A stretch of DNA of 64,000 nucleotides from an uncultured Mycoplasmatota bacterium (GCA_946403755.1 CAMJBC010000002.1:1-64000), one strand, 5' to 3'. Numbered from the stretch's first letter, positions 51,657 through 60,094 are shown. Numbers and translations are program-made. Notes: generated by a model from the sequence alone, not told the origin.

Positions 51657-52718
51657 TTACTCAAAATCTATCTTAATATTCTTAATAAAATAATAATATT
51701 TATTATTTTGGTTATTAACTACTTTTAATTTTAATTTTGTTAATAAATATGGCATATTATATATTTTAAATCTTTCAATATTTAAGTCTTCACATGCTTG
51801 TTCAATAATTTTTATAATAAACTCTTTATCATTTTTAATTGGTAAACCTTTATTATATTTTTTTATTATTCCTCTTTTAGCAAATGAATCAAATAAATGA
51901 GAATAATATTCTTTACTATAATGTTTAAAATAATACTTATTTCCATCTAATTGATCTATATATTTAATAGTGTCATAATATCCTAAATTCATTTTATATT
52001 CTGCTGATGCTTTAGTAAATCTCATTATAGAACCCAAATCTTCTCTAGGAGTAATTATATGTACTCTTACTCCTTTTCTATTTTTATATTTCAATTTACT
52101 TTGCCAGTTTCTAATAACATATATTTCATCATATCCAGCATCTACAAAACTATCTATAGGACAGTTTTCATGTAAACCACCATCTAAATAATATTTATCA
52201 TCAATTATTTTTTCTAATTTAAAGAATGGTAAATATGCACTTGATAGAATACATTCACTTAATTTACCTTTTGGAATATCTTTTTTAAACATCATTACTG
52301 GTTTTCTATCGGATAAATTATAAGTATTAATACCATATTCTATTTTACTTCTCATAAATCTATCTTCTTTAATGTATCTAGATATTAATTTTTTCATATT
52401 TGTAGTATCTATTCCCCTAGATTTAACAATATTAACTATTGTAGTAAAACCTTTTTTTAATTCATCTATTGTTAATTTACCATCAGATAGTTGGTCTAAT
52501 AATTTAGGATCTATTCCAAATAATTCATTACTACTCGTACTTGACCATAATTTATATAAAGCATCAAAACTATGTATAACATAAAATGCAGCATTTATTG
52601 CTCCGATAGATGTTCCTCCAGCAGCATCAAAAACCAAACCTTTTTTATTTAAGGCTTTAATTGCTCCTACTTGATAAGCTCCTCTTGCTCCCCCACCTTC
52701 TAATAATAATGCTTTCAT
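51657..52718 (-). CDS. Patatin-like phospholipase
   Basis: A 353-residue lipid acyl hydrolase. The oxyanion motif GGGARGAYQVGA is at 7-18, the nucleophile Ser in GTSIGAINA near 36-44, and the catalytic Asp in YLDGGLHEN near 180. The remainder is a C-terminal helical extension typical of the RssA/YjjU type. No signal peptide. Its first four bases overlap the PAP2 gene, suggesting linked roles in membrane lipid turnover. Confidence 0.93.
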   Translation of the reverse strand: MKALLLEGGGARGAYQVGAIKALNKKGLVFDAAGGTSIGAINAAFYVIHSFDALYKLWSSTSSNELFGIDPKLLDQLSDGKLTIDELKKGFTTIVNIVKSRGIDTTNMKKLISRYIKEDRFMRSKIEYGINTYNLSDRKPVMMFKKDIPKGKLSECILSSAYLPFFKLEKIIDDKYYLDGGLHENCPIDSFVDAGYDEIYVIRNWQSKLKYKNRKGVRVHIITPREDLGSIMRFTKASAEYKMNLGYYDTIKYIDQLDGNKYYFKHYSKEYYSHLFDSFAKRGIIKKYNKGLPIKNDKEFIIKIIEQACEDLNIERFKIYNMPYLLTKLKLKVVNNQNNKYYYFIKNIKIDFE

Positions 52719-53341
52719 TGTAATTTCTCCTTTACATATTTATTAAAAATATTAATATTCATTATTAATAATGGAATAGCTAACATAATAGCTCCTACTA
52801 CATCAGAAAAATAATGAACTCCTAGATATATCCTTGATAAGCTAATACCAAAAACTAAAAATATAACTATTGGCATTAAGTATTTTCTACTCTCTTTATT
52901 AATAGTAGCTACATAACAAAGAAATATATAGAAAACTATAGATGTAAGAGTATGCCCACTTGGAAAACTATATCTATCTGGATATGGAATCAAATTAAAT
53001 TCAGGTCTAACTCTATCAACAATAATTTTTGTTAAATAAGCAACTAGTCCACATGATGCATAATTATATGTATTAATGTAAAAATAGTTTTTATTCTTAA
53101 TAAATATAAAAATACACACAAGAATTAAAATTGGTATATAATATTCTCCTAAAAATGTTAAATTTCTAAATAATAATGTAAACTTTTCATCTACTATAAA
53201 ATCTCTATAAGATAATATTCTATAATCAAAACTTATTATTTTATCATACAAAAAAGAATTTTTTAATAAATAAAATATTATTATTAAAATTACTTCTATA
53301 AGAATATAAAATAAATTATCTTTTAGGATTTTCTTTATCAT
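52715..53341 (-). CDS. PAP2-family membrane phosphatase
   Basis: A 208-residue membrane protein with five to six helices. The three phosphatase motifs are present: KIIVDRVRP, FPSGHT and SRIYLGVHYFSDV. The family removes phosphate from undecaprenyl pyrophosphate or phosphatidic acid; substrate cannot be told. It is co-transcribed with the patatin gene. There is no ribosome binding site, and an extended -10 lies six bases before the ATG, predicting a leaderless mRNA. Confidence 0.93.
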   Translation of the reverse strand: MIKKILKDNLFYILIEVILIIIFYLLKNSFLYDKIISFDYRILSYRDFIVDEKFTLLFRNLTFLGEYYIPILILVCIFIFIKNKNYFYINTYNYASCGLVAYLTKIIVDRVRPEFNLIPYPDRYSFPSGHTLTSIVFYIFLCYVATINKESRKYLMPIVIFLVFGISLSRIYLGVHYFSDVVGAIMLAIPLLIMNINIFNKYVKEKLQ

Positions 53342-53347
53342 ATTGTA

Positions 53348-53356
53348 ATTATAGCA
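53348..53356 (-). promoter_or_regulatory. Extended -10 placing the start site at the PAP2 ATG
   Basis: TGCTATAAT followed by six bases and ATG, the same spacing as ahead of prfB. Confidence 0.6.
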
Positions 53357-53362
53357 CTTAAC

Positions 53363-53395
53363 AATAAAAAATAGTACTATTTCTAGTACTATTTT
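53363..53395 (-). terminator. uraA-upp terminator
   Basis: AAAATAGTACT and AGTACTATTTT form an 11-base stem at the upp stop, followed by TTTTTT. The nine-base arm AATAGTACT is the same as in the hairpin inside the uraA leader. Confidence 0.9.
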
Positions 53396-54015
53396 GTTCC
53401 ATATACTCTATCCCCTGCATCTCCAAGTCCTGGAAGTATATATCCAATATCATTTAATTGTCTATCTACACTAGCACAATATATTTGAACATCTTTATGT
53501 GCTTTTTTAAGTGCATTTAAGCCCTCTGGTGCAGCGATTACACATAAGAACTTAATCTTCTTTACACCATCTTGTTTAAGCCTATTTATTGTTGCTATTG
53601 CGCTTCCTCCAGTTGCAAGCATTGGATCTAATACTAAGACTTCTCTATTCTTAATATTTTTAGGCATTTTATAATAATATTCTACTGGTTCTAAAGTTTC
53701 TTCATTTCTATATAAACCTATATGTCCAATTTTAGCATTTGGTACTACTGGTAATACTCCATCTATCATACTCATTCCTGCTCTTAAAATTGGTACAAAT
53801 GCATAATTATCTTCATTTATACATTTAGTTTTATATTCTTCTAATGGTGTATTAATAGTTGTATCTTCTAATTTAGCATCTTTTAATGCTTCATAACATA
53901 ATAATACAGCTATTTCTCCAACTAATTCTCTAAATTCTTTAGTTCCAGTTCTTTTATCTCTTAATATTGATAATTTATGTGTTATAAGTGGATGATTTAA
54001 TACTACCTCTTTCAA
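53389..54015 (-). CDS. upp: Uracil phosphoribosyltransferase
   Basis: Upp makes UMP from uracil and PRPP in pyrimidine salvage. The 208-residue protein shows HPLITHKLSILRDKRT at the start, the PRPP motif LVLDPMLATGGSA near 127-139 and the uracil-binding end DRQLNDIGYILPGLGDAGDR. It overlaps uraA by four bases, so import and capture of uracil are made together. Confidence 0.97.
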   Translation of the reverse strand: MKEVVLNHPLITHKLSILRDKRTGTKEFRELVGEIAVLLCYEALKDAKLEDTTINTPLEEYKTKCINEDNYAFVPILRAGMSMIDGVLPVVPNAKIGHIGLYRNEETLEPVEYYYKMPKNIKNREVLVLDPMLATGGSAIATINRLKQDGVKKIKFLCVIAAPEGLNALKKAHKDVQIYCASVDRQLNDIGYILPGLGDAGDRVYGTK

Positions 54016-55295
54016 TCTTCTCTCTCCCTAATTAATAAATTTAATAAGATACCTACTACTGCTGCTAAACTCATTCCTGATAATGATACAGAAATATTTT
54101 TAGTAATTAATGATATAGCTGCTCCACCTAGTCCTAATACTAACATTGATGATGCTACTATTACATTTTTAGGTCTTGAGAAATCTACATTATTATCTAT
54201 TAAAGTTTTTAAACCATTTACTGAAATAAATCCATAAAGAAGAATTGAAATTCCTCCAAGTACTGGATTTGGTATTGATGATATTAATGCAGTTAATTTT
54301 CCTAAGAACCCAAATATTATAGCAAATACTGCTGCTAATCCTGTTACCCATACTGAAGCTACTTTAGTCATACCTACTACTGAAGTATTTTCTCCATATG
54401 ATGTATTAGCTGGTCCACCAATAAATCCAGCTGCCATAGTTGCAAGACCATCACCCATAAGAGTTTTATCTAGTCCTGGATCTTCAATTAAGTCTCTATC
54501 AATAATAGCACTTAATACTTTATGATCTCCAATATGTTCTGCCATTGTAACTAATGCTATTGGTACTATTGTTAATATTGCACCAAAATTTAATTTGTAA
54601 TGTACAAATGGAATATAGAATGCTGGTTTTTGTAAGAACTTAGCAGCTTCTACTCCACCAAAATCCACAACTCCTAAAATACATGCACATATATAACCTG
54701 CTACTATTCCACATAAGAATGGTATTACTTTAAAGAATCCTTTTGCTTTAATAGCTAGTAATGCAGTTGTTAAAAATGCAACTAATGCTATTACTAAATT
54801 CTTCCAAGGAACTACTTCTAAATCTAATCCAACTTGTGATACAGCTGAAGAAGCTAATCCTAAACCTATAATCATAATCATAGGTCCTACTATAATAGGT
54901 GGTAATAATTTATTAAGCCATTTTTTACCTACTAGCTTAATAATTAAAGCAACTATTACATATACTAAACCTACTCCCATAAGTCCAGTAAATACACTTG
55001 CTTTTCCACATTTTAGAAATCCTACTATCATTGGTGAAATGAAAGCAAATGAACTTCCTAAATAAATAGGACTTTTTCCTCTAGTACATATAATATAAAT
55101 TAATGTACCAATACCAGAAGCTATTAATGCAACTGATATAGATAATACTTCTTCACCAGCAGCTTTATTTACTAATATTGGAACTAATACAGTAGCACCA
55201 AACATTGCAAATACGTGTTGAAGTGATAAAAGTAGCCATTTTCCTAGTGGCGGTTTGTCATTAACATCAAGTAACATTTTACTGTTTTTCTTCAT
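54012..55295 (-). CDS. uraA: Uracil permease (NCS2 family)
   Basis: A 427-residue transporter with about 12-14 membrane segments. LSLQHVFAMFGATVLVPIL at the start, the ALVTMAEHIGDHKV segment with the substrate-binding Glu, and GGPANTSYGENT (NCS2 signature) identify a uracil:proton symporter. GGGAGG precedes the ATG. It is the first structural gene after an attenuator with its own leader peptide, described separately. Confidence 0.96.
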   Translation of the reverse strand: MKKNSKMLLDVNDKPPLGKWLLLSLQHVFAMFGATVLVPILVNKAAGEEVLSISVALIASGIGTLIYIICTRGKSPIYLGSSFAFISPMIVGFLKCGKASVFTGLMGVGLVYVIVALIIKLVGKKWLNKLLPPIIVGPMIMIIGLGLASSAVSQVGLDLEVVPWKNLVIALVAFLTTALLAIKAKGFFKVIPFLCGIVAGYICACILGVVDFGGVEAAKFLQKPAFYIPFVHYKLNFGAILTIVPIALVTMAEHIGDHKVLSAIIDRDLIEDPGLDKTLMGDGLATMAAGFIGGPANTSYGENTSVVGMTKVASVWVTGLAAVFAIIFGFLGKLTALISSIPNPVLGGISILLYGFISVNGLKTLIDNNVDFSRPKNVIVASSMLVLGLGGAAISLITKNISVSLSGMSLAAVVGILLNLLIRERED

Positions 55296-55328
55296 TTTTA
55301 ATCCTCCCTATAAAACAATAAATTAAGC

Positions 55329-55360
55329 AAAAAAAAGTCTCACCAATAAATGATGAGACT
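55329..55360 (-). terminator. Attenuator terminator ahead of uraA
   Basis: RNA arms AGTCTCATCA (55360-55351) and TGGTGAGACT (55345-55336) form a ten-base stem with one U-G pair and a five-base loop, followed by eight U. It lies 34 bases before the uraA ATG, so it would stop transcription before the operon. The first base of the stem is the middle base of the leader-peptide stop codon. Confidence 0.85.
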
Positions 55361-55442
55361 AAATATCAAAGAAATTAACAACAATAGTACTACTTTCAGT
55401 ACTATTAAAAATAATTTTATTTTTTAGTGCTAATTCTCTCAT
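55359..55442 (-). CDS. 27-residue leader peptide of uraA-upp
   Basis: A short frame preceded by AGAGG ten bases before its ATG. The product begins MRELALKNKIIF and ends VNFFDI. Its stop TAG overlaps the first bases of the attenuator stem, so a ribosome reaching the stop would cover the stem. The middle codons form the hairpin at 55383-55406. Translation is inferred from layout. Confidence 0.7.
   Translation of the reverse strand: MRELALKNKIIFNSTESSTIVVNFFDI
55383..55406 (-). promoter_or_regulatory. Leader hairpin, candidate RNA polymerase pause
   Basis: AATAGTACT and AGTACTATT form a perfect nine-base stem with a six-base loop, inside the leader-peptide frame. About 20 bases of U-rich RNA follow before the terminator. 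In pyrBI-type control a pause in such a region depends on UTP level. Confidence 0.6.
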
Positions 55443-55463
55443 ATATTTTTTTCCTCTTTTAAA

Positions 55464-55492
55464 AGAATAACACAACTATTTGTTAAATGCAA
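55464..55492 (-). promoter_or_regulatory. Promoter of uraA-upp
   Basis: TTGCAT, 17 bases, TATTCT with an upstream TG (TGTTATTCT). It starts one base after the stop codon of the upstream HD gene and 22 bases before the leader ATG. Confidence 0.6.
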
Positions 55493-56467
55493 CTAATAAT
55501 TTTTAGTTTCTTCTAAAAGTCTTCTAAATACAGGAACTCTAGAATATTTGTCTTTATCTGTAAGATAATGAACATCAAACACACTTTGTGCTTCTTCTCT
55601 CATTATTCTCATTATTTCAGGATCAGTAGTAACTATATTTTGTGGAACATTAGGATAATCATAAAGTCCTTCTTTTTCATTTAATTTTACTTCTATATCA
55701 TATTGTTCTTTATCTGTTAAATATGAAAATTCTGATACTAGTGAAACTTTTGCTTCAAATTCATCCCATAAATCAACTAATTCTTTTCCATTAGGTAAAG
55801 TAGAAGCTATTTTAATAACTGCTCTTCTTTCTCTTTCATGTCTTTCTTTAGCAGATATATCCCAAGCAGTTTCATCTTTTTCTATTATTTCACCTGTTTC
55901 ATGTATTAATAACATTCTTCTCATTTTATTAAAATCAACACAATAATTATATTCAGATTCTAATCCAGTTGCTAGTACTAAACAACCATAAATGTGTTCT
56001 AATACATTTTCTACTCTATTAGATTTATTTCCCCAATATATATGTCCTTTTCTAGTTGTATCATGTAATTTTAAATTTCTAAAAACAAATTGTTCTTCAG
56101 GATAAATTGGATTTAAATATGATTTAAAACCATTAAGCATTCTATCATATACTGTTTTAGCTCCAAAACCTTCCTCAGTTTCTAATTCTTTGCTTTCTCT
56201 AATTAATTCTTCAAATTCAGTTTGCTTTTTTAAACCATCTAATTTTCCATCTAAGCTATTAAGAATAATTGTTTTAATAACTTTATCATAATCTATATTT
56301 GAATCTTTATCTTCTAATGATCTTACAAAAACAGCCATACAAGCTAGTACAACCATTTCTGCTTTACTAAATTCTCTTCCATCTTCAGTTCTTAATACAA
56401 TTTCATTTTTATTTTCTCTTGCTCTTGTATAAAAGTCTAATAATTTTTTTGTTCCTTTATCTTCCAT
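55493..56467 (-). CDS. HD-domain protein with His-Glu variant
   Basis: A 324-residue soluble protein. A helical domain (1-150) is followed by an HD-type core: ENVLEHIYGCLVLA near 154-167 and MLLIHETGEIIEKDETAWD near 187-205. The doublet that is His-Asp in most of the superfamily is His-Glu here, while the downstream Glu and Asp of the YfbR-like nucleotidase pattern remain. Nucleotide hydrolysis is possible but uncertain. The start is set by GGGGG before the ATG; 20 upstream codons are rejected. Confidence 0.75.
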   Translation of the reverse strand: MEDKGTKKLLDFYTRARENKNEIVLRTEDGREFSKAEMVVLACMAVFVRSLEDKDSNIDYDKVIKTIILNSLDGKLDGLKKQTEFEELIRESKELETEEGFGAKTVYDRMLNGFKSYLNPIYPEEQFVFRNLKLHDTTRKGHIYWGNKSNRVENVLEHIYGCLVLATGLESEYNYCVDFNKMRRMLLIHETGEIIEKDETAWDISAKERHERERRAVIKIASTLPNGKELVDLWDEFEAKVSLVSEFSYLTDKEQYDIEVKLNEKEGLYDYPNVPQNIVTTDPEIMRIMREEAQSVFDVHYLTDKDKYSRVPVFRRLLEETKNY

Positions 56468-56498
56468 AATATTACCCCCATAACATAAAGTAATATTT

Positions 56499-56527
56499 AT
56501 TATATTATTAATACTTTTAATAAGCAA
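56499..56527 (-). promoter_or_regulatory. Promoter of the HD-variant gene
   Basis: TTGCTT, 17 bases, TATAAT on the minus strand, 31 bases before the ATG and just after the glycosylase terminator. Confidence 0.7.
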
Positions 56528-56557
56528 TAAAAAAGAAATATTATTTAATATTTCTTT
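56526..56557 (-). terminator. Terminator of the DNA glycosylase gene
   Basis: AAAGAAATATT and AATATTTCTTT form an 11-base stem with loop ATTT at the stop codon, followed by TTTTTT on the minus strand. Confidence 0.88.
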
Positions 56558-57359
56558 GACTATGGAACATATATTGAATAATTAATCCTGAATAAGGACT
56601 AAAATGTTCTTGCGAATACTTTTTAATTTCATTAGTTTTATCACTAGTTAAAAAGTTTTCTTTCATATATTTTTTAACCCATGTATCTATTGGAAATACA
56701 TCTAATCTATGGTATCCAAATAATAGGATACATGATGCTACTTTAAGGCCAATACCTTTTATACTAGTTAATAATTCAATAGCTTCACTATCATTAAGTT
56801 TATCTATATCTTTTAGTTTATTATAATCATTTAAATAATTAATAATATATTTATCTCTAAAACCAAGTTTAAATTCTTTTAAATCATCTATTGTTACATT
56901 TTTTAATTGTTCATATCTTGGAAATAAATGATATTCTTTATCATTAAATATAACCTTATCTCCATATTTATTAGCTATACCATTAACCATATAAGATATT
57001 CTTTCTACTTTATTAGCAGAACTTAATATATAGCTAATTCCCATCTCAAATGGATCTTGATTTAATATTCTATATTTACTACATTTATTAACCATATCTT
57101 TTAAATCAGGATTCTTTTTAACTATTTCATTATTTATATAATCATAATCTTTATTCAAATCAAAATAATTGATAATAACTTCTTTTAAATTATCTTTTTT
57201 AGAAGAATTAACAATTATCTTATCGCCTTCTTGTTTTAGATTTACTACTCTATCACTTAATATATTAGTAAAACTACCATCCTGTTCTTCAATCACCCTA
57301 AAACAAGCTCCACTTAATAATATACTTTTAATGTCTATATTCTTTACTTCAATTATCAT
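56541..57359 (-). CDS. OGG1-type 8-oxoguanine DNA glycosylase
   Basis: A 272-residue repair enzyme of the helix-hairpin-helix GPD superfamily. An N-terminal TBP-like region precedes DPFEMGISYILSSANKVERI near 103-122. The catalytic part LTSIKGIGLKVASCILLFGYHRLDVFPIDTW near 200-230 has the Schiff-base Lys and the Asp. It follows the OGG1 layout and excises oxidised guanine opposite C. The ATG overlaps the stop of a 48-residue membrane protein (ATGA). Confidence 0.9.
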   Translation of the reverse strand: MIIEVKNIDIKSILLSGACFRVIEEQDGSFTNILSDRVVNLKQEGDKIIVNSSKKDNLKEVIINYFDLNKDYDYINNEIVKKNPDLKDMVNKCSKYRILNQDPFEMGISYILSSANKVERISYMVNGIANKYGDKVIFNDKEYHLFPRYEQLKNVTIDDLKEFKLGFRDKYIINYLNDYNKLKDIDKLNDSEAIELLTSIKGIGLKVASCILLFGYHRLDVFPIDTWVKKYMKENFLTSDKTNEIKKYSQEHFSPYSGLIIQYMFHSQRNIK

Positions 57360-57502
57360 TTTTCAGCTAATTCTTTAATAATTTTAGAAATTGATAAAGC
57401 TAGTACAACTATAACTAAAATAATTAATAGACATACAAAAAATAATACTTGAAATCTGTGACTTACATCTAATAATAAATAATCTGCATATAATTGTTGC
57501 AT
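57356..57502 (-). CDS. 48-residue membrane protein ahead of the glycosylase
   Basis: A short gene preceded by GGTGAAATA and overlapping the glycosylase start by four bases. The product MQQLYADYLLLDVSHRFQVL continues into a membrane helix (about 18-38, LFFVCLLIILVIVVLALSI) and ends with a charged helix (SKIIKELAEK). It is the first gene after the strongest promoter in the window. No homologue is known to me. Confidence 0.68.
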   Translation of the reverse strand: MQQLYADYLLLDVSHRFQVLFFVCLLIILVIVVLALSISKIIKELAEK

Positions 57503-57555
57503 TATTTCACCACTTTCTATTTTTTATCTTCTACCTCTTCTTAAAAATCGCCCAT

Positions 57556-57584
57556 ATTATACCATTTTTAAAGCTTTTTGTCAA
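57556..57584 (-). promoter_or_regulatory. Perfect consensus promoter of the small protein and glycosylase
   Basis: TTGACA, 17 bases, TATAAT, with TG of an extended -10 (TGGTATAAT). All twelve hexamer bases match the sigma-A consensus. It begins just after the stop of the phosphoesterase gene. Confidence 0.85.
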
Positions 57585-57589
57585 TTAAA

Positions 57590-58276
57590 CTACAATCCAA
57601 AGAAAATATTCTCTATGGCTTTTTTATCAGGATAATTAATACTCTTCATTCTATTAACAAAACTTCTTCTATCATATTTAACACTAACTTTTTTGACTGA
57701 TACATTCTTATCCTTAATAATAACTGAATAAAAATATGTTTTTCCATTCTTAGTACATCCACTAGATCCTACTCCATAGTATTTAGTTCCATCTATTTCT
57801 CTAAATTCTTCATCATGATTATGTCCATAAAATACATATTTAGCTTTTTCTTTTTTAAAAACATTTACGTATCTATTATCATTAAATATATCTAAATGTT
57901 CAAAAGGATATTCTTCATTATTTATAAAAAAATGAAAGAATGAAAAACTAACTCCACCATAATTATGATCATATCTTAAATTATCTTCTATACTTATTCC
58001 TTTTAAAGTTTTAGTAACCCAATTATGATGTTCTAATTGTAAACCTTTTAAATCTTCATCAATTTGTGGACCTCTTATATAATATAAATCATGATTACCT
58101 GATATAAATCTTACTTTCTTTTCTTGTAATAATTTTACACATTCATAAGAATCAGGTCCTATACCAATAGCATCACCTAAAAATATTACTTCATCATAAT
58201 CATTACCTATTTTCTTAAAAATAGCTTTTAATGCTTGATAATTACCATGTATATCCGAAAAAATAGCTAGTTTCAT
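57590..58276 (-). CDS. Calcineurin-like metallophosphoesterase
   Basis: A 228-residue soluble enzyme with the full set of metal motifs: FSDIHGN (6-12), GDAIGIGPDSYECV (33-46), SGNHDLYY (58-65) and YGHNHDEEF near 148-156. It belongs to the broad YfcE/MJ0936-like group, which acts on phosphodiesters. The substrate is unknown. GGTGATAAT precedes the ATG. It forms a single-gene unit between tRNA-Cys and the glycosylase pair. Confidence 0.9.
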   Translation of the reverse strand: MKLAIFSDIHGNYQALKAIFKKIGNDYDEVIFLGDAIGIGPDSYECVKLLQEKKVRFISGNHDLYYIRGPQIDEDLKGLQLEHHNWVTKTLKGISIEDNLRYDHNYGGVSFSFFHFFINNEEYPFEHLDIFNDNRYVNVFKKEKAKYVFYGHNHDEEFREIDGTKYYGVGSSGCTKNGKTYFYSVIIKDKNVSVKKVSVKYDRRSFVNRMKSINYPDKKAIENIFFGL

Positions 58277-58304
58277 ATTATCACCAATATTATTTTATCA
58301 CAAA

Positions 58305-58329
58305 ATAAAAAAACTCGAAATATCGAGTT
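58305..58329 (-). terminator. tRNA-Cys terminator
   Basis: AACTCGA and TCGAGTT form a seven-base stem with loop AATA, followed by TTTTTTT on the minus strand. Confidence 0.85.
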
Positions 58330-58340
58330 ATTTTACATAT

Positions 58341-58414
58341 TGGAGGAACCAGTCGGATTTGAACCGACGATGACGGTGTTGCAGACCGGTGCCTTACCAC
58401 TTGGCTATGGTTCC
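58341..58414 (-). tRNA. tRNA-Cys (anticodon GCA)
   Basis: A 74-base cloverleaf on the minus strand: acceptor GGAACCA with TGGTTCC, anticodon loop CTGCAAC with GCA, T-loop GTTCAAATC, and an encoded 3' CCA. It has a terminator and promoter of its own. Confidence 0.97.
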
Positions 58415-58425
58415 ACATGCATATA

Positions 58426-58454
58426 ATTATACCAAACTATATGCCTTATTTCAA
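58426..58454 (-). promoter_or_regulatory. tRNA-Cys promoter
   Basis: TTGAAA, 17 bases, TATAAT with an upstream TG (TGGTATAAT). The -35 overlaps the last codons of the preceding membrane protein gene. Confidence 0.75.
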
Positions 58455-60029
58455 GATAAATGTGTACTTTTGGCCCCTAACTAAAAGAATTAATTCAATT
58501 TTGTCTGCATCCTTTATATTTGATGGAACTTCAAAATATGTTAATTTAGATTTTTCAAAAATAACGTCTTTTGGTTCTATTTTAGTTTCATAGCTTTCAC
58601 CCATTGATCTATAACTAATAAATCCATAATATTTATATAAATCAGCAGGAATAGAAATATACTTACTTAAATTAGATTCTTCATCTATAGTAATATTAGA
58701 ATCAACTTTCATAATTATATTATTTCCTAAAGATAATTTATCAGGTAATACTGTATATGTACCTACTTTTTGCTCACCATCAAAATCATAATTATATTTT
58801 TCCATAAATTTATCTGCTATTTCATATGAAGAGAATGTTAATGTAGATTTTCCAAGTAATGATTTTGAAAAATCTATCATATTTGGTATGGCTTTACTAC
58901 CATTATCATGTTGTTCATCTAAGTTTTCAGGTGCTACTATTTTTTCTTTATATCCTTCTTTTGTATTAGTTAATACTTTTAATACATATTCACTTTCTAA
59001 CTCAGATTTATCTATTTCAAACACAACATAACAATCATATACTAATCCAGAATCAATAGTTCTAGATTTATATACACTACCCATATCCATAAATCTATCA
59101 TGTAAAGCCATATCTGGATATAATAATTTATCTTTAACTACTAATCTAAATGTTTCTCTATTAACATTAATTTTAGATGTTGTTTTATTTGATATTTTTG
59201 CTTTTACTAATAAGTAAAATTTGCCTTTATTAATTATCTTATTATTTCTATCAGATTCAGTTATATAACAATCAGTTATATCATATGTTAAACCATTTGC
59301 TATAAATTCTGCTTTTTCATAATTATTATCTTTATACACATTTAATTTAGAAAATAAATAAAATGATAAACTAAATACTAATATAGATGAAAGAATAATT
59401 ACAAATAATTTATTCTCTAAGAAGAAGTATTTACTAAGTCTTAAGAATTTTCTAAATCCTCTCATATATTTATATGAACTACTACCAAAAGTAACCTCTA
59501 CTTCTTCACTATCAGAAACATCTATATTCATTTCTTCTAGATCACGTTTAAATTCAAATTGTTTAATATTAAATCCTATTGTTCTACCAAACATTAAGAA
59601 TATAATTACTAATTGAGGTATTAAGAATATCAATGATACATCTCTATAAACTCTGGTTGTTTCTACTGTAAATGGTGCTGATTGTAATTCTTTAAATGAT
59701 ACCGCCATTACTACAAAGTAAACTAGTAAACAAATATAAAATAATAAAGAGAAAAAATATAATTTTCTACTTTTATTTTTTAAATATAAAATATAATAAA
59801 TAGTTAGACACACCAAAATACTCAATACACATACAATATACATCAATATATTGACATATTGAGCAGATAATGTCCCAGTTGGCACATAAGAATGTTGACT
59901 AACATAACTACTATAAAAATCATATATATCTAAGCTTTCTTTTCCTAAATATAATGCTAATGCTAATAGTACACCATGTATTAGTCTAAAATTCTTAATT
60001 AAAAAAGCATACGGTTTTCTAATTAACAA
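58446..60029 (-). CDS. Multi-helix membrane protein with DUF4352-like outside domain
   Basis: A 527-residue protein. Four helices lie in the first 160 residues and a fifth near 207-229, followed by an outside region. Part of that (about 240-355, ANGLTYDITDCYI, GKFYLLVKAKISNKT) resembles DUF4352/telokin-like beta domains. The start is a TTG: AGGAG lies nine bases before it, while a TTG three codons earlier touches the AGGAG directly. Function unknown. Confidence 0.72.
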   Translation of the reverse strand: MLIRKPYAFLIKNFRLIHGVLLALALYLGKESLDIYDFYSSYVSQHSYVPTGTLSAQYVNILMYIVCVLSILVCLTIYYILYLKNKSRKLYFFSLLFYICLLVYFVVMAVSFKELQSAPFTVETTRVYRDVSLIFLIPQLVIIFLMFGRTIGFNIKQFEFKRDLEEMNIDVSDSEEVEVTFGSSSYKYMRGFRKFLRLSKYFFLENKLFVIILSSILVFSLSFYLFSKLNVYKDNNYEKAEFIANGLTYDITDCYITESDRNNKIINKGKFYLLVKAKISNKTTSKINVNRETFRLVVKDKLLYPDMALHDRFMDMGSVYKSRTIDSGLVYDCYVVFEIDKSELESEYVLKVLTNTKEGYKEKIVAPENLDEQHDNGSKAIPNMIDFSKSLLGKSTLTFSSYEIADKFMEKYNYDFDGEQKVGTYTVLPDKLSLGNNIIMKVDSNITIDEESNLSKYISIPADLYKYYGFISYRSMGESYETKIEPKDVIFEKSKLTYFEVPSNIKDADKIELILLVRGQKYTFILK

Positions 60030-60069
60030 CCTAACCAACTCCTATTATAGATACATTATAGCACGGACT

Positions 60070-60094
60070 AAAAAAAAAGACTAGTATTAGTCTT
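60070..60094 (-). terminator. Terminator of the 367-residue gene
   Basis: AAGACTA and TAGTCTT form a seven-base stem with loop GTAT at the stop codon, followed by eight or nine T on the minus strand. Confidence 0.85.

Noticed and set aside
55296-55492. PyrR-binding loop in the uraA leader
   Set aside because: No sequence resembling the conserved PyrR anti-antiterminator loop was found; the leader peptide and terminator explain the region better.
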